A stretch of 64,000 bases of DNA from Mesostigma viride (GCA_009746045.1 RPFO01000079.1:5676233-5740232); one strand, 5' to 3'; shown: positions 1 through 14,477, counted from the stretch's first letter. Notes: generated from the sequence alone by a model not told the origin. Made by a program: numbers and translations.

Positions 1-2269
<2,269 letters not shown>

Positions 2270-3229
2270 GTCCCACGCATTCATACTGTACAGTACTGAA
2301 TGCTGCATGGTGTATATCGACGTTTCTCGTTTTACAACAGCTGAAGTACAGCTGCCCTTGTACTCACCGGACGCCCCCTAACTTTTTCTTAAATCCGGTG
2401 TAATGTATCCGGCTACTTTATAATAATTATTATAAGTGCCTTAATGTCTTCGGCTGTGTACGCTCGCCTAGCTATATATAGCAGTTCCACGCGCGCAAAA
2501 TTAGCTTTTACGATAAATTCATGCCTACTTGATATATTTCATTATTCATGAGTTAGCGAATAGTCACATAAGCATCGGTAGTGACGCATGCATCAAATAT
2601 AAAATATATTATGGTTGAATGCTTCATTTAATCACCTCATGCTGAAGTGCCTTGATCACGTTGGGTTGCAGATTCGGTGAGCGGCGCCTTCTCTTCCGTC
2701 TGCAATGATACTGGGCCCATTCCCTTCGTGATTGCGGCTGCATCTAACAGCAAATGGGGGGGTGCATCAGCAAAACTGTAAGTTACTGGGCTTTTCCCTT
2801 GCAGAAAAACAAAAGTTGATATATGATGTTTCCCATTTGCATTGTATTTGTAAAATTTATGGATGAAACGATTGCCGTCTTGGTCATGGCGATGTGCAGA
2901 ATCAAGTACATTTATACTGATGACTTCATATAGCTTATTAAGTAAGAGTACATATATACCTGGATTAGTAAGACAAGACGAAGTGTTGTTTTACGGGAGA
3001 TGCTCATTGTTTCGAAGTCTCAGGTCAATGTAATATATATCCTACTAAGGCGGTTTAATTTAATTATCACGGCCATTCTGGGATAATACATACAATGATG
3101 TAAGCCGAGACTTTTTGCCGAGTTGTCCCGGCTTCACGGGCCGACGGAGGCCTGGGAATCTGAGAATGCAACCCCCTTCCATTTCGGTGCACTTCGAGAG
3201 TTGGAAAGTTCCATGGGAATTTCGATGAA
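2270..3229. other. Intergenic, no gene seen
   Basis: AT-richer unique-looking sequence without a long open frame or recognisable domain. I see no gene, RNA or clear repeat here. Confidence 0.5.
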
Positions 3230-3477
3230 ACTTAACCCATAGTCCGGGAATGGGTTTTTGGCATTTTTTGACCCCTGAAAATGAAAAAAATCATAACTCA
3301 TAGACCACAACTCCAAATACCCCCAACCAAGGTGCTAGGAATATCTACACTTCAAGGGCTTTCAGAATATGCAATAATATCATGAGTTTATAAAGTGGCT
3401 TGCAAGATATTTAATGTCAAAGTTGGCCAAAAGACGATCATTTTCAGGCAAGGGAAATCCCCTTAGTAGTTTACCCC
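3230..3477 (+). repeat. Dispersed repeat X, inverted partner at 12613-12866
   Basis: Read as reverse complement, 12613-12866 matches this stretch closely, including the segments around CATAGTCCG, CCACAACTCCAAATACCCCC and TTCAAGGGCTTTCAGAATAT. The partner lies inside the hAT relic at 11402-13109, so this is probably a fragment of another copy of the same family in opposite orientation. Confidence 0.75.
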
Positions 3478-4324
3478 TGCAGGGAGGGTTCTAAAAAATT
3501 ATTCTGGGGTTGGACAATGTCAATAGATAGTGCCACCATGCTTTCCTTGGGTCAGACCGCACAGATAGCCCAACTGACCTATATAATCCGCTCACTTACG
3601 TGTGTGGGTTACGCGCGCGTATGCAGCTATCCATGAATTGCCACACACTTATGCATTGTATACAGCCACATAGGACTGTCAAAAGTGCTGGAAAACAAAG
3701 AAGTTGCTAAACCAGCACCAACGGAATGGCATCCTCCAAAGAAACACCACAAACTGAGCAGATTTGGGGCTAATAGCACTCATACAGCGGGCATGGAAAC
3801 CTGCTGCAAGAGGCACTGATACACTCGTGAAACAAGGATGCATAAACGACAGATTCCCGTGCAAACGACATGCAAACACGTTGCCGTACCTGGCTCGATC
3901 ACGACCTTTCCGGGTTATGCTGGCCGGGACCCTCATATCTCACACGGGCTAATGCTTTCCAGGCATAGGCCACCATAGACTGATAATGCATGCATCCACC
4001 ATGATTACCAGGTTGATGTTCTGTGCAAAGATGACCTATAAACGCATCCGAATTCACAGGGACGCTGCTGCGGATGTCCAGTACCAAAACTGGGTGCTCG
4101 GGCTGGCGAAGCCTGCCCGGCCATAAGAAGAAAATCGAAATATGACGTGCAATTACTCATCTGGTACTGGCGACCAAGAAATCAGTAATGTCCTACCTGT
4201 ATTTTCCCAATGCTATACATCTGGCCACCCCTGACCTACGAAAATCACGCATCATCATTCTGAGCAACATTCTGAACCGTTACAAGCCGCAAGACGCAAA
4301 TTTCCATGACAACGGCACGCTGGC
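3478..4324. other. Spacer between repeats X and Y, no gene seen
   Basis: The partner copies at 12.4-12.9 kb lie only about 12 bp apart, whereas here X and Y are separated by about 850 bp. This segment is therefore either an insertion in this copy or is deleted from the other. No convincing coding frame. Confidence 0.45.
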
Positions 4325-4515
4325 AGCCATATCTAGTTACGCGCGCGCGCGAGTGAAAATTTCCCGCCAAAGTCACGTGATACTTTCTCAATACACGTTG
4401 TAATTACCAGGCTATGGCGAATATTACCCCCAAACCTATGCATCACCTTCGTCCCTAAGTGTTCCCAGACCCACCGGACAACTTACATCCGTCACGGGTG
4501 GCGCGGCGCTCCTGG
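4325..4515 (+). repeat. Dispersed repeat Y, inverted partner at 12408-12600
   Basis: Close reverse-complement match to 12408-12600. Both carry the CGCGCGCGCG stretch, the segment around TTTCCCGCCAAAGTCACGTG, the segment around ACCCCCAAACCTATGCATCA and a GGTGGCGCGGCGCT end. Identity by eye is high, with a few substitutions and one 4-bp indel. Confidence 0.8.
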
Positions 4516-5194
4516 AATTAAGCGCCGCGCCACCGGGGGTCAAACTGGGCGATATATCGCCCAGTTTCCGGACTATGGATGGGTTAATAGTGTTTTTTTC
4601 CCATGTACCTTGGTCAGTTTCCTACGTCAATCCTCAGTACAGTACTCCATTGGTTGCACGTTGTTCAGGTTATGTTCAGTAAGTCCGTCAAGGTGCAGAT
4701 ACTAGATGACCGGTTGGGTTGCCCGGTGAAAATTGAATTGTTTGTGTGGTCGTCTTCACTTCACGTTACCTTGTGGGCAAAGCAATTTCCATACGCAGCC
4801 TCCTCGTGATTCTGTGTCTCTAAGCAACCGCACGCTGACACGTGGCGGCGTGCAGCAATTATGGTTCCCCCACCGAGAGTTTTATACGCATTAAGGATGG
4901 CCATTGGACTGGGCCTAATAGCGAGATTGAGTTGTTGCAACCCTGGGCAACACTGTCAGCAAAAGACGGTTACCATTGGAAAGTACCAGAGCGAGATCAA
5001 ATGTAATGCAAAGACCACCGGCGGTCGTCACAATCCCGGCCTTTTCAGCTTTAAAATAAGCTTAGAGGAGGTGGACGGCCGCTGAGCCAAACCTGTAAGA
5101 AGCATGGTGCCAACCAAAGATCCCACGAGAACAGCACTACATCATCCAACGCAGAACTCTCAAATTCAGTGCAAGAGGTTCCATATGTAGAGTC

Positions 5195-5500
5195 CCTCTT
5201 GAGGGAGAGGGAGAGGGTCAGAGAGTCAGAGGGAGAGGGTCAGAGAGTCAGAGGGAGAGGGAGAGGGAGAGGATGAGGGGGAGAGGGTCAGAGGGAGAGG
5301 GTCAAAGGGAGAGGTGAGGGTGAGGGTGAGGGAGAGGGTCAAAGGGAGAGGTGAGGGTGAGGGTGAGGGAGAGGGAGAGGGAGAGGGAGAGGGAGAGGGA
5401 GAGGAGAGGGAGAGGGAGAGGGAGAGGGAGAGGGAGAGGGAGAGGGAGAGGGAGAGGGAGAGGGAGAGGGAGAGGGAGAGGGAGAGGGAGAGGGAGAGGC
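5195..5500 (+). repeat. GA-rich (GGGAGA)n microsatellite
   Basis: Purine-only tract, imperfect to about 5400 (interspersed GTCAGA and TGAGGG units) and then nearly perfect GGGAGA. The minus strand is a long polypyrimidine tract. Arg-Gly and Ser-Pro open frames here are artefacts. Confidence 0.95.
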
Positions 5501-5507
5501 CGTGCTG

Positions 5508-5660
5508 TTATGTACGGGTACGGGTATTTTAAAACGGGATTTAAAATACGAGTATATACGTGGGGGGTTTACAATGCGCGGGCTTAAAATACGCGTCGGC
5601 GTTTCTAACTGAAGGGGTTTATAGGGCGCACACCCACGTGGAAAACACTTGCATTGATAG
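5508..5660 (+). repeat. TACGGG-rich transposon end
   Basis: Repeats of TACGGG, AAAATACG and ACGGGG ending in CACGTGGAAAACACTTG. An inverted partner at 12955-13105 begins CCAGTGTTTTCCACGT and forms the right end of the hAT relic 11402-13109. This is probably an orphaned end of a related element. Confidence 0.65.
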
Positions 5661-6061
5661 TAAGTAGTAAGTAGTTTCATGGTATACATGGCTTGCATGC
5701 AGTCAACCATGCCAACCATGGTTGGCTAAGCACATTTCAGTGTTGTTACATCATCATAACACTTGAGGGCATGCTCAAATAAACTAATGGTGGCAGCTCA
5801 TTGTCTAGATGCAGTCACATGAATGCAATATCTTCAATATGATCATCAGCAAAACACTTCTTTCCCTGCACGATAAAAATGTAAAGAAACCATTGGCGGC
5901 CACTCAGCTTCTGAGCGCTGTGATGCCGCTGCGAAGAAAGGGTGCGGCACTCTCACACAACAAGAACGCCCAAAAAGAACGCAAAAGACTTCGAACGACA
6001 AGCTCGTAGAGGAAAGCACTGAAAGCAGATCACGTTCGCCACAAATCTAGACCTTGACATC

Positions 6062-6069
6062 GTAAATCC
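6062..6069 (+). repeat. 8-bp target-site duplication, left
   Basis: GTAAATCC directly before the left terminus of the hAT element. The identical octamer follows the right terminus at 10507-10514. Confidence 0.9.
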
Positions 6070-9000
6070 CAGTGTGTCTAGTAAGGGTTTTTGGCATGCG
6101 TCAGTCGGCTGACGCGCCGTCGTTGGCGGCGCGTCGGACGGCTGACACGCCGCCAACGACGGCGCGTCAGGCCAATGCAATTAGGGACGGGGCCCAGGGC
6201 CCCCCTATGGGGTGGCATTACTGTACCCTCAAAGACGCGGAATTACTGGGGGATGGGGGTCAAATTGGGGGCAGGTGCAAGATGGGACATGGACATCGCG
6301 ATGTTGAGTTTCAAGGGTGAAGTGGCAGGACAAGTATTACAACCATGGATCTCAAACATGCTTGATGCTTAATTGTAAAGAAAACTGGCCTTATCAAGCT
6401 TTACAAAAACACAATAAAAGAAAAGTTTCATTTCACAATGCTTAAAAACGTCACAGATTTTGGACTGTTGAAACTTAATATGTTGTTATAACTTAAAAAG
6501 AATCCAACTTACAAGCGGTTAACAAAAAGCTTGATTACTCAAAACTTGAAAATAGCTAGCAAGTAGCACGTCCAGATGTGCATAAAACATTATCCCTTCC
6601 CTACAATTAAATAACACAACTGTCGAGCCCCCGGCCCCCCATTCAACGTTGTCAAGGTAGGTGCCACTGCTGACTGCATCTCCCGGGGCCTGTGCCTCTA
6701 GCATCACTGGGCACTATCAGTATAGCTCCAACTCATTATCCTCATCATCCTCATCCTCTTCAACATCTTCAAGATTCTACATTGCCTGCCAACTCAGCTG
6801 CCTTTGGCTTTTCCTTTGCCACCGTGTAGCGGTTGCCAGTCTTGCCATGTAGACGGCGTTTCACCCCCCCGTCCATCCAGTGCCGGTACGCGCGCACAAT
6901 CCCCCCTCGCTTGTCAAACTCAGGCAGGGGCAGGGCATTCACACGCGTGCGCATGGCAGCATCCATGTGCGCCTCCTTCAGCAAGGTGCGCCGCTTGGAC
7001 TTGATCTCGCTCATGGCGGAGAAAACGCTCGTTGGGCACCGAGCCCACCGCCAGGGACAGGTATACCCGTGCCACCGTCAGCCATGCCGGTATCAGGTTG
7101 ATCAACGCCGTGCACCGCACCTTCTTGGCCCATTCCTGCCGCCATGGCGCATAGATGGTGCGGCCGTCCTTCTTGTCAGTCCCTTGCTTTGGCCAGTTCC
7201 GCATCATCTGCTTGAAGTCCTTGTACTGCGCCATCAGGTCCTCCCTGCGGACATTGAAGCGGGTCCACCTAGAACGGCTCCACCCCAGGCGGCTTGCACT
7301 GTTGCGGGTTGCAGTATGTACAGCTGCACGAGCGCGTCGAGGGCCTCAGCAACCACGGTGCTGGACTTGGACTCCTCCCAGTATTCCGGGTGGAAGACTT
7401 CGAACGCCTGCATGATGGCAGGCTCCGGGAAGCGCGCCTGAAAGGAGGTGAGCACGGTCTCTGCCACGGCTGTCAGCTTCTTCTTTACCGCCGTGACCTG
7501 GTGCTTGAGCTTGGCAGTGTCTGCCTGCGTGGCCAGGCGCACCTGTTTGCGGGAGCGCGTGACTCTCGCGGCATTCACACGCTCAATGGTTGGCCTGCCC
7601 CGCGTGTTGAAGGACACGTCGTAGCCCACCTGGTTCGCCACGTCCACGAGCTTGACCGTCCCATCCTCCCCCTCTTGCAGCCTCACCCTTGTCGCCACAG
7701 GTCGCTCTGGCTGTGGGGCAGCCCCGTGCAGCACCAGCTGATCCTCCCCCGCCTCCCCCCCATCATCCTCCGCCTCATCCTCGCTGGCCTCGCAGTTGGT
7801 GCCCTCCAGCAGGGCCTGGAAGGCAGCACCGCATGTCGCGCCACCCCCCACGTACAGCTCCTCGATCGTGCTCGTGGTTGTGGTCAGCAGCCGGCCCACG
7901 TCAGCATAGTGGCTGTCCTCCCGCTGAAATGCAAGCGAGAGGACATTCATCTGCTGGAACATGGCCAGCAGGCCGTGCGCGGCGAGCACAAACTGCGCTG
8001 AAGTCAGCCGGTCGTACATGTAGATGTGCTCTGCCTTTTGCTTGTCATCCGGCTTGGTGGCCGTTTGCACCCGGTCCGCGTAGAATGCCAGCAGCGCGTC
8101 ATACTCCTCGATGAAACGCTCGAGCGCCCCGCAAATAGACACCCACCGCACATCGTGCACTGCCTTGATCTGCAGCGACTTGCAGTGCCCGCGCACAGTC
8201 TAGCTGCTGAAGCTAGAATGCGCCGGTGCGCACGGTGCTCTTGCGAATGTCGCCAGCCACGTCAGCCAGCAACATCTGCATGCGCTCCACGATGTCATGC
8301 TACAGCGCGGTCTTGTAGACCAGGGCGTTCCGGTGGGCAGGGCACCATGAGGGCAGGGCAAAGGGGGCAAACCACTCGCAGCAGAGGGCAATTGCGCCCT
8401 TATCTGCCCCTTGCATGACGTTGGCGCCATCGGATGCGATGGCAGTCACCTTCCTCGCGAGGGCCTTCAGTCCCCTGTGCTCATCATCAAAGCCCCCTGT
8501 GGTGGTGAGGCACTCGAGGATGCCCAAGTTGGCGATGTTCTCAGCGGTGGCCACCCCCCCGGGGAGCTCGTGCAGCTCAAGGAAGCGGGTGGTGCGGAAC
8601 CCGTTCTCCAACGGGTACACCATGATGCATTCTTGCTCCTTCTTGCTCAGGTCGCTGCTGTCATCCACCCTGATGGCAAAGAATGGCGTGCCATGCAGCA
8701 CCTCACGTGCAGGTCCTCCTTTTGAACCTCGTTGAGGCACTCAGCGAAGACCCACCCCGCATCGTCATTGCTGTACTTGTCGGGCATTGGAATGCTCCCA
8801 GTGCTGCCATCACGGCGGTTGATGTATACCTGACAACCTCCATGGACTGCTCAAAGGCATGCATCGGACGTGCGTGCAGGAGGCAAGGGTGAATGCGTTC
8901 ACCATGCGTTCCTGATCGCGGTCCGCAGTGCTCTGCATGGCAGCCAAGAAAGCCTTCCCACCTGTCCCATGCAGGCGAGTGGCCAGGGTGTGGTCCTTGA

Positions 9001-10506
9001 TTGGCAGGCCCTGTGCCACCTGCTTGTCGTGCCTCCTTTGGTGCTTCTTGTGCATGCCCGATTCCTCGTGCTTCTTCAGTCGCTGTAGCTTGCACCCCAG
9101 CAGGAGTGGCTTTTTCTCGAAGTTGGAACAGATCTTGCACTCAATCTTCCATCTGCCACTCCTAGGTGGAAGCTCCAACTTCTTGGCCCAGGAAAACTTG
9201 TCTCCCTCAAACCATTCATCCCTGGGTGGACGCCTTCCATGATACGAGCGTCCCCTCGCGTTCTTCCTCTTCTTCTGCTTCTCCACCTTCCGCTTCTTGG
9301 CTGCTTTCTCCTCCTTGTCTGAGCTGGGCTCGCCAGAAACATGCCCGCTGGAATTTGCAGAAGCTACAGCAGCATCGTCTTTCCCGGAATCCGACTCGTC
9401 CGACGAACTTTGGGTCCCGGACGTCGAGCTTGTGTTTTCATCGGAATCACTGGACTGTGCAGACAATGCTGCCGCCTCTGAGTTACCAGCGGCCCGCCTT
9501 TTCCTCTTGTTGCGCATTTCTAGGTCTTGGACAGCCTGCCTTACATCGACGATATCGGGACTACTTGATGCTGCCCTAGTTTGCCTCTGGAAATACGACG
9601 ATATCGCCACAGACCTAAACTTTTTCAAGAATCCGCCTCCTTGTGACGCCATGCCTTGCTTTGGCGTGCCGAATCCTCGCTGATGATTCGTGAGCCAGGT
9701 TGCAGGAACAAGAAGGCAGTGTAATGCAGAAAAAGCGCAATAATGTTTCCTAGACTTACGGATTATCTGGCTTTTGCCGACGCATTCTATTTCATATCGC
9801 CTGAAGCCCTAAGTGATGTCTAAGCCGATGCAATCCCCCCAATTGCAAGGAAACGCCTCTAAAATAATTCCAAAATATAACCTGCTATTGAAATGCATCC
9901 AACATAAAATTTAGGTAAGCTTGGCTTAGAATGTATCCAGTATCTGCAACGGCCATTGCCACCTCGCGAACTCGGTCAGCTGCTGGCTGCACGAAATAGG
10001 ATGTTTCTCGATGGCAACCAGGCAGACGGGCTGGCAGTTGGCATAATTATGTGTAATCATACTGAATGTTCCAGAGGTTCCACGCCGCCCCACCTTTCAC
10101 CAGTCGGATGTCAGTGTGGGTGGTTCCGCTTACAGTACTGTAGATAGCAGCTGATGCGAACATGCAGTCGGATGTCAGTCAGTCAGGCGGTGCACAAAAT
10201 CTCAAGTACGATGCAGTTAGGTGGGCTTACAGGCCAACTGGGTACGAAAAAGTACTTCAAAAGTTAGGGTGCTGGTCCGGCGCGACGAGTAGAGGTTGAC
10301 GCGGAACCTGTGCCCTATGCACATATTGACGTGTCAGGACTTGGTGCGCGTCAGACGACTGACAGGCACCCTAATTTACGCCTCAGTCGCCTGACGCGCG
10401 GCCTAAATTTCCGCGTCAGACGTCTGACGTGCAGGGTAAAATTACAGACGCGTCAGAGCCTGACGCGTCAGCAGCTGACGCCTGCGTCCCGTTACTAGAC
10501 ACACTG
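6070..10506 (-). mobile_element. hAT DNA transposon, 4.4 kb, ends intact, transposase decayed
   Basis: Both termini read CAGTGTGTCTAGTAA (15 bp perfect, inverted; right copy ends at 10506). The element is flanked by the 8-bp duplication GTAAATCC, which is the hAT-diagnostic length. Subterminal regions at 6105-6175 and 10325-10495 hold clusters of GCGTCAG/CTGACGC motifs in both orientations, as expected of transposase binding sites. The minus-strand transposase remnant occupies 6769-9652. Because the termini and target duplication are exact, the element may still be mobilisable in trans if a matching transposase exists elsewhere. Confidence 0.9.
6769..9652 (-). pseudogene. hAT transposase pseudogene
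   Basis: On the minus strand from the ATG at 9652, an intact N-terminal 250-residue frame has a Ser/Asp-rich segment, a basic KKRKVEKQKKRK stretch and a zinc-finger-like C-x2-C...H-x4-H unit starting CKICSNFEKK. The frame is then lost near 8880. Later fragments in shifting frames show the typical order: AIRVDDSSDLSKKEQE (catalytic-domain start, 8.66 kb), SDGANVMQGADKGAIALC (8.43 kb), a middle region at 7234-8196, and a C-terminal dimerisation region with LSLAVGSVPNER and then IKSKRRTLL, split by one extra T near 7025. I count at least four frame breaks and an in-frame stop near 8203, so it is not functional. The family is that of large hAT proteins with BED-type fingers and DUF4371-like cores. 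Confidence 0.85.
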
Positions 10507-10514
10507 GTAAATCC
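10507..10514 (+). repeat. 8-bp target-site duplication, right
   Basis: GTAAATCC, identical to 6062-6069. Confidence 0.9.
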
Positions 10515-10668
10515 CTCGCCCAGGCGAGCAACAACAGCCGGCCGTTCTTCTACGATGAAAATGGCGGGCACAAACTGTGCACGCCTCAATAATTACTTAC
10601 CGAAAGTGGCCGTTAATCTGGAACAAAGTACCCGTTCTGTTTAGAATCCGATGCTATCAATACTGGTC

Positions 10669-11180
10669 CCACGGAGAATGGGGTAGATTTTTGCTACAAA
10701 AAACCCGCTAATTTCAGCCTCTTTAAATTTTCTTTCGGCCGACCGTGAAAAATCGTGCGAAATCGTGCGAAATCGCGCAAAATTTGCTGAAATTTACCAA
10801 AAACGGGCCTTAAAAATGTGTAAAATGATGGGAAATCTTGAAAAATTTGCTGAAATTGACAAAAAACCGGCCAAAAAAGTGCGAATTCATGCAAAAAAGT
10901 TCGATTGTAAAAAAATTACGACGTGTAAAAAATGTGCGAATTCATGCGAAAATTTTCAAGGATCTCTCTGCAGCTAGACCCTTCGTGTAAAATTATGCGA
11001 AATCCTGTGAAATTGTGTGAAATTGTGTGAAGTTGTGCGAAAATCGTGCGAAAATCACGCGAAATTGTGCAAAATTTTGTGGGCGTTCTCAAATCGCCAG
11101 AAAAAAAAATTCGAAACAAAAAGTCGAAAACAGCGTTTTTTTGTAGCAAAATGCGCCAAAAACTACCCCATTCTCCGTGG
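10669..11180. mobile_element. 512-bp non-autonomous element with inverted ends
   Basis: Perfect 18-bp terminal inverted repeats CCACGGAGAATGGGGTAG, each followed within about 15 bp by TTTTGCTAC(A)n. The interior is built from degenerate short units such as GAAATCGTGC and GAAATTGTGT on one strand, so it is repetitive and non-coding. No clear target duplication was found. It resembles a MITE; superfamily unassigned. Confidence 0.7.
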
Positions 11181-11917
11181 TACCACCCTGCAGTCAAGTG
11201 TCAACCACCATTATCAACTGAAGGACCGGGGCTATGTAAACTTGGCAGGACGAAGCCTACGGCTTGCTAAGTAATGGTTGACTAGAATTCTAACACGATT
11301 AACCGTCATATAATCCGTCAAAGCCCCCGTGACAGATCATTATTATCCGTTTTAGGGCATGCAAGATGTTCAAGATTTGCAAGGAAATGTTTACTATCCG
11401 TCCCGGGTTGGCAAATACGCCGTACGAAGCCGCAAAAATACGGGAATACGCGTACCGGGGGCCTCCGCCGTTTATTCGCGTATTTATTTTAGAATACGCG
11501 ATTTGGACTTATGTAAAAAATTTTCGGGGGTACCAGCGGGCAGCGGGCACTGGCGCGGTGCCCAGGTTCTGACTGCATGAGGTTCTGGGCACGGCGCGTT
11601 CACTGCACATCCGAGATTTTTACTACTAGAAGTAGATGCGTGCAGTTCTTTCCATCAAGCGCAAGCCTTGCAAAATGTTTGGCCTGTTGGAGATAGCTGG
11701 GACTAGGTATATCAGGCATATCAGTATGCCAGCTTATGCCAGCTGTGCTACTGACGGTGATATAGGCTGCAAAATATAGCGACGACGAGGTGCGGTCAGG
11801 CCAGTGCGACAGTGTGCAGCCATTTTCAGGTTGCAGCCATGCCTTAATGGGATTTGGTTGTCGAGAAGAAAGAAGCATTCACAGATCCTGCATGTTAGTA
11901 AGAAAACGATGTATGTG

Positions 11918-12350
11918 TCGAAGATGTTCTGCTCATTTTGCAACAAGAAGTTCTCCTCCAAGGCGGGGCCAATCAGCGCATTCCGAGCCCGTGCACACTT
12001 TGCCGGAATCGAAGGGGAAGGGATGTTACCCTGCGAGAACATTCCACAGAATATCCGGAACAGGTTTTCCCGGAATTTGCTAACAACAAATTGAAGAAGT
12101 CAGACACCAAGAAGCATCACCATTTGAACAGGGCAATGGCGTCGAAATGGGAGGGGCTGCGCCCGCTGCCTCGTCGTCGGCTCCCAACAAAGGCCAGCAG
12201 ACCATCACCAAATGGCTGGTTCCCACCGACGAGAAAGGTGCCCAGCTGCTGGTTGCCGAATTTTTTTTATCGAGAATGGCATTGCATTCCACGCGGCTGA
12301 TGTTAATAAATCAGCATATACACCAAATTTCAGTTGCAATATTAACGCAT
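11918..12350 (+). pseudogene. hAT transposase N-terminal fragment
   Basis: One frame shows a BED-like finger, MFCSFCNKKFSSKAG, with downstream His and Cys (RARAHFAGIEGEGMLPC). A second part reads GQQTITKWLVPTDEKGAQLL, and after a frame shift in the run of eight T near 12267 continues ENGIAFHAADV to a stop at about 12350. ENGI(A/P)FH is shared with the fragment at 22295-22850. The protein is truncated well before any catalytic core. Confidence 0.6.
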
Positions 12351-12407
12351 AATCCGTAAACTACCCGACCTGTTGGGTAGTTTGACTAACGGTCGAATTT
12401 CGCGCCG

Positions 12408-12866
12408 TGCCGTGAGCGCCGCGCCACCTGTGACGGATGTCAGTGGTCCGGTGGGTCCGGGAACACTTAGGGACGAAGGTGATGCATAGGTTTGGGGGTA
12501 ATATTCGCCATAGCCTGGTATGTAATTACAACGTGCATTGAGAATGTATCACGTGACTTTGGCGGGAAATTTTCGCTCGCGCGCGCGCGTAGCTGCCCTC
12601 CCTGGGAAGTTAGGGGGGGGTAGACTTTTCCTTGGGGAAAAAAGATCGTCTTTGGGCCAGCTTTGACTGCATGGAGCTATCATCCCAATTTGCTTTGATA
12701 ACTTAGCCAAGGTATTATTGCATATTCTGAAAGCCCTTGAAGTGCAGATATCTACTCCTAGCATCTTGGTTGGGGGTATTTGGAGTTGTGGCCTGTGAGT
12801 TATGATTTTTTTTCATTTTCAGGGGTATGATAGTGCCAAAAATGGGTCAGCGGACTATGGGTTAAC
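12408..12866 (-). repeat. Repeats Y' and X' (inverted copies of 4325-4515 and 3230-3477)
   Basis: Two adjacent segments, 12408-12600 and 12613-12866, match the separated repeats Y and X in reverse complement. Confidence 0.78.
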
Positions 12867-12954
12867 TGCATGGACACCATCAATGCATGAGCGTGCTAAT
12901 TGTGTTTCTGACAATTGGAACACAAATAGGTGAAATGGCAAGCTTTGTTAATTA

Positions 12955-13105
12955 CTATCAAGGCCAGTGTTTTCCACGTAGATGCACGCCCTGTAAAACC
13001 CTAAAAAAACAGTCGCGTATTTTACACCGCGTATTTTACAGCCCCCACGTATTATACCGTATTTTTAGGCCCTGCGCCTTATACCCCGTACCCGTATTTG
13101 CCAAC
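12955..13105 (-). repeat. TACGGG-type terminal region
   Basis: Inverted copy of 5508-5660, starting CCAGTGTTTTCCACGT and ending in CCCGTACCCGTATTTGCC. It forms the right end of the relic at 11402-13109. Confidence 0.65.
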
Positions 13106-13117
13106 CCGGTTTATCCG

Positions 13118-14477
13118 TCTGGGGGAAGATGGGTACCTGTGTAATTTTGGACCTAGCATCCGTCAACATTACGTTCAGGCGTATCTATCATGTACCCATG
13201 TTGACACCCCATGGGCACATGGGCCGGGCAGAACTAGACTTTGTGTAGCCCCTAGGCTACGCGCTGGCAGCTGGTTGGCTGCAGTGCTGTCGGACCCCGT
13301 TGCGATGCCTAGTTGTTAGCTGGGTACTTGCGGCGGCTGGATATATGCAAGAGGCAACCCATGTGGGCGATGCAACAGATGACAAACCAGTTGTCAGTTG
13401 TTTATGCAAGGAATACGAACTGTGTCGGGCCACCCCACGATGGCATCATTATTGGCATTCCATTCATGCATGTAGGCTGTAGCTAATGACGACATCTAGT
13501 TGCCATCAGGATTGTGTAAACGGTAGAAATAGAGAGTAACTTGCTGTGGATGCTGCCATCGAGTATTTTGTTTGACAGGGGACCTACATAAATGGGACAA
13601 GGGGGCTCTGATGAGTACCACTATCAATGATGTTAAGATCTTTACATTTTGCCCAGTGTTGTTAATGCAACGCACCCTGATGTTTTGCCATGCTGCCCGA
13701 ACTCCAATAGTAAAACTGAAAAACAATGCAAGGTATGCCTTCTACTTTTCCCGCAACTAGCAAAACAATCTCTCCAACCCGGGCCTGCATGCTCGAGAGC
13801 GATAAAGTCTCTGACAAACCATAGCAGTAACCCCAGGATAGTTTACTCTGATGCCACAAAGCTTGACCACATATATTCTGCGCAGCCCACGTACACCAAG
13901 AAATCATATCCACCCTTTACTACACCCTTAGGTCAGAAATTAGAGAGATTCAAGCACAACATCCCAATCAAGTAAGCACCGATCCATACAAGAAATGGGT
14001 AGACTGTGGGGGTCCCACTCAGCAACGCTGGCATGTTATATGAAGATACAGTAACCACATGTAGCATATACCCTCCAGCATCATGAGACATTACGTTCGT
14101 GTCAATAAGGTAGATGATACATACAAGTAGTATTATTTAAGCAAAGGGGGGGATCTAGCTGTTGTTGTTGTTGCCATTCATTCATTCTCGTTCCCTCCTC
14201 CGAGGCCTAGTGTTGTTGACGTAAAATTTCTCTGTTTCAAGGCCTTCGTGGCATCAATGATGCTGGTAGCTTCAAGCGTAAAGCAAGGCTTGGCAGGCAT
14301 CACTTGGCGCTCACTGGGCTCACCATGTCACGAGCCCAGCTGCGGTATGGCCATCTGCAACCAGGATGCTCACGGGTGCAGGCTCGCCGGCTGTTGCACA
14401 AGCTTGGCCCTCTTGACTATTGTCGTGTTCGTGTGCTTTGTGGATTTTTGCATTCTGGATTTTGTTGTAACATGTAG
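13118..14477. other. Region upstream of the first ankyrin exon seen
   Basis: The true 5' exon of the ankyrin gene should lie here or further left, but no open frame with a recognisable start joins convincingly. A short (GTT)n tract sits at 14159-14172. Several 60-100 codon frames occur without family resemblance. Confidence 0.4.

Larger units (their letters stand above)
11402..13109 (+). mobile_element. hAT relic 3 with CCGGGTTGGCAAATACG ends
   Basis: The left end reads CCGGGTTGGCAAATACG; the right end is its inverse, finishing ...CCAACCCGGTT at 13109. TATCCGTC occurs directly before the left end and again at 13110-13117, an 8-bp match expected of hAT insertion (the right end has two extra T). 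It contains a plus-strand zinc-finger/transposase fragment and repeats Y' and X'. Its ends resemble those of the hAT at 21779-23324. Confidence 0.65.

Noticed and set aside
3230-12866. One giant 9.6-kb transposon bounded by long inverted repeats X/Y
   Set aside because: Spacing and order of X, Y and the TACGGG ends differ between the sides, and the right copies fall inside a separate hAT relic with its own ends; dispersed opposite-orientation copies explain it better.
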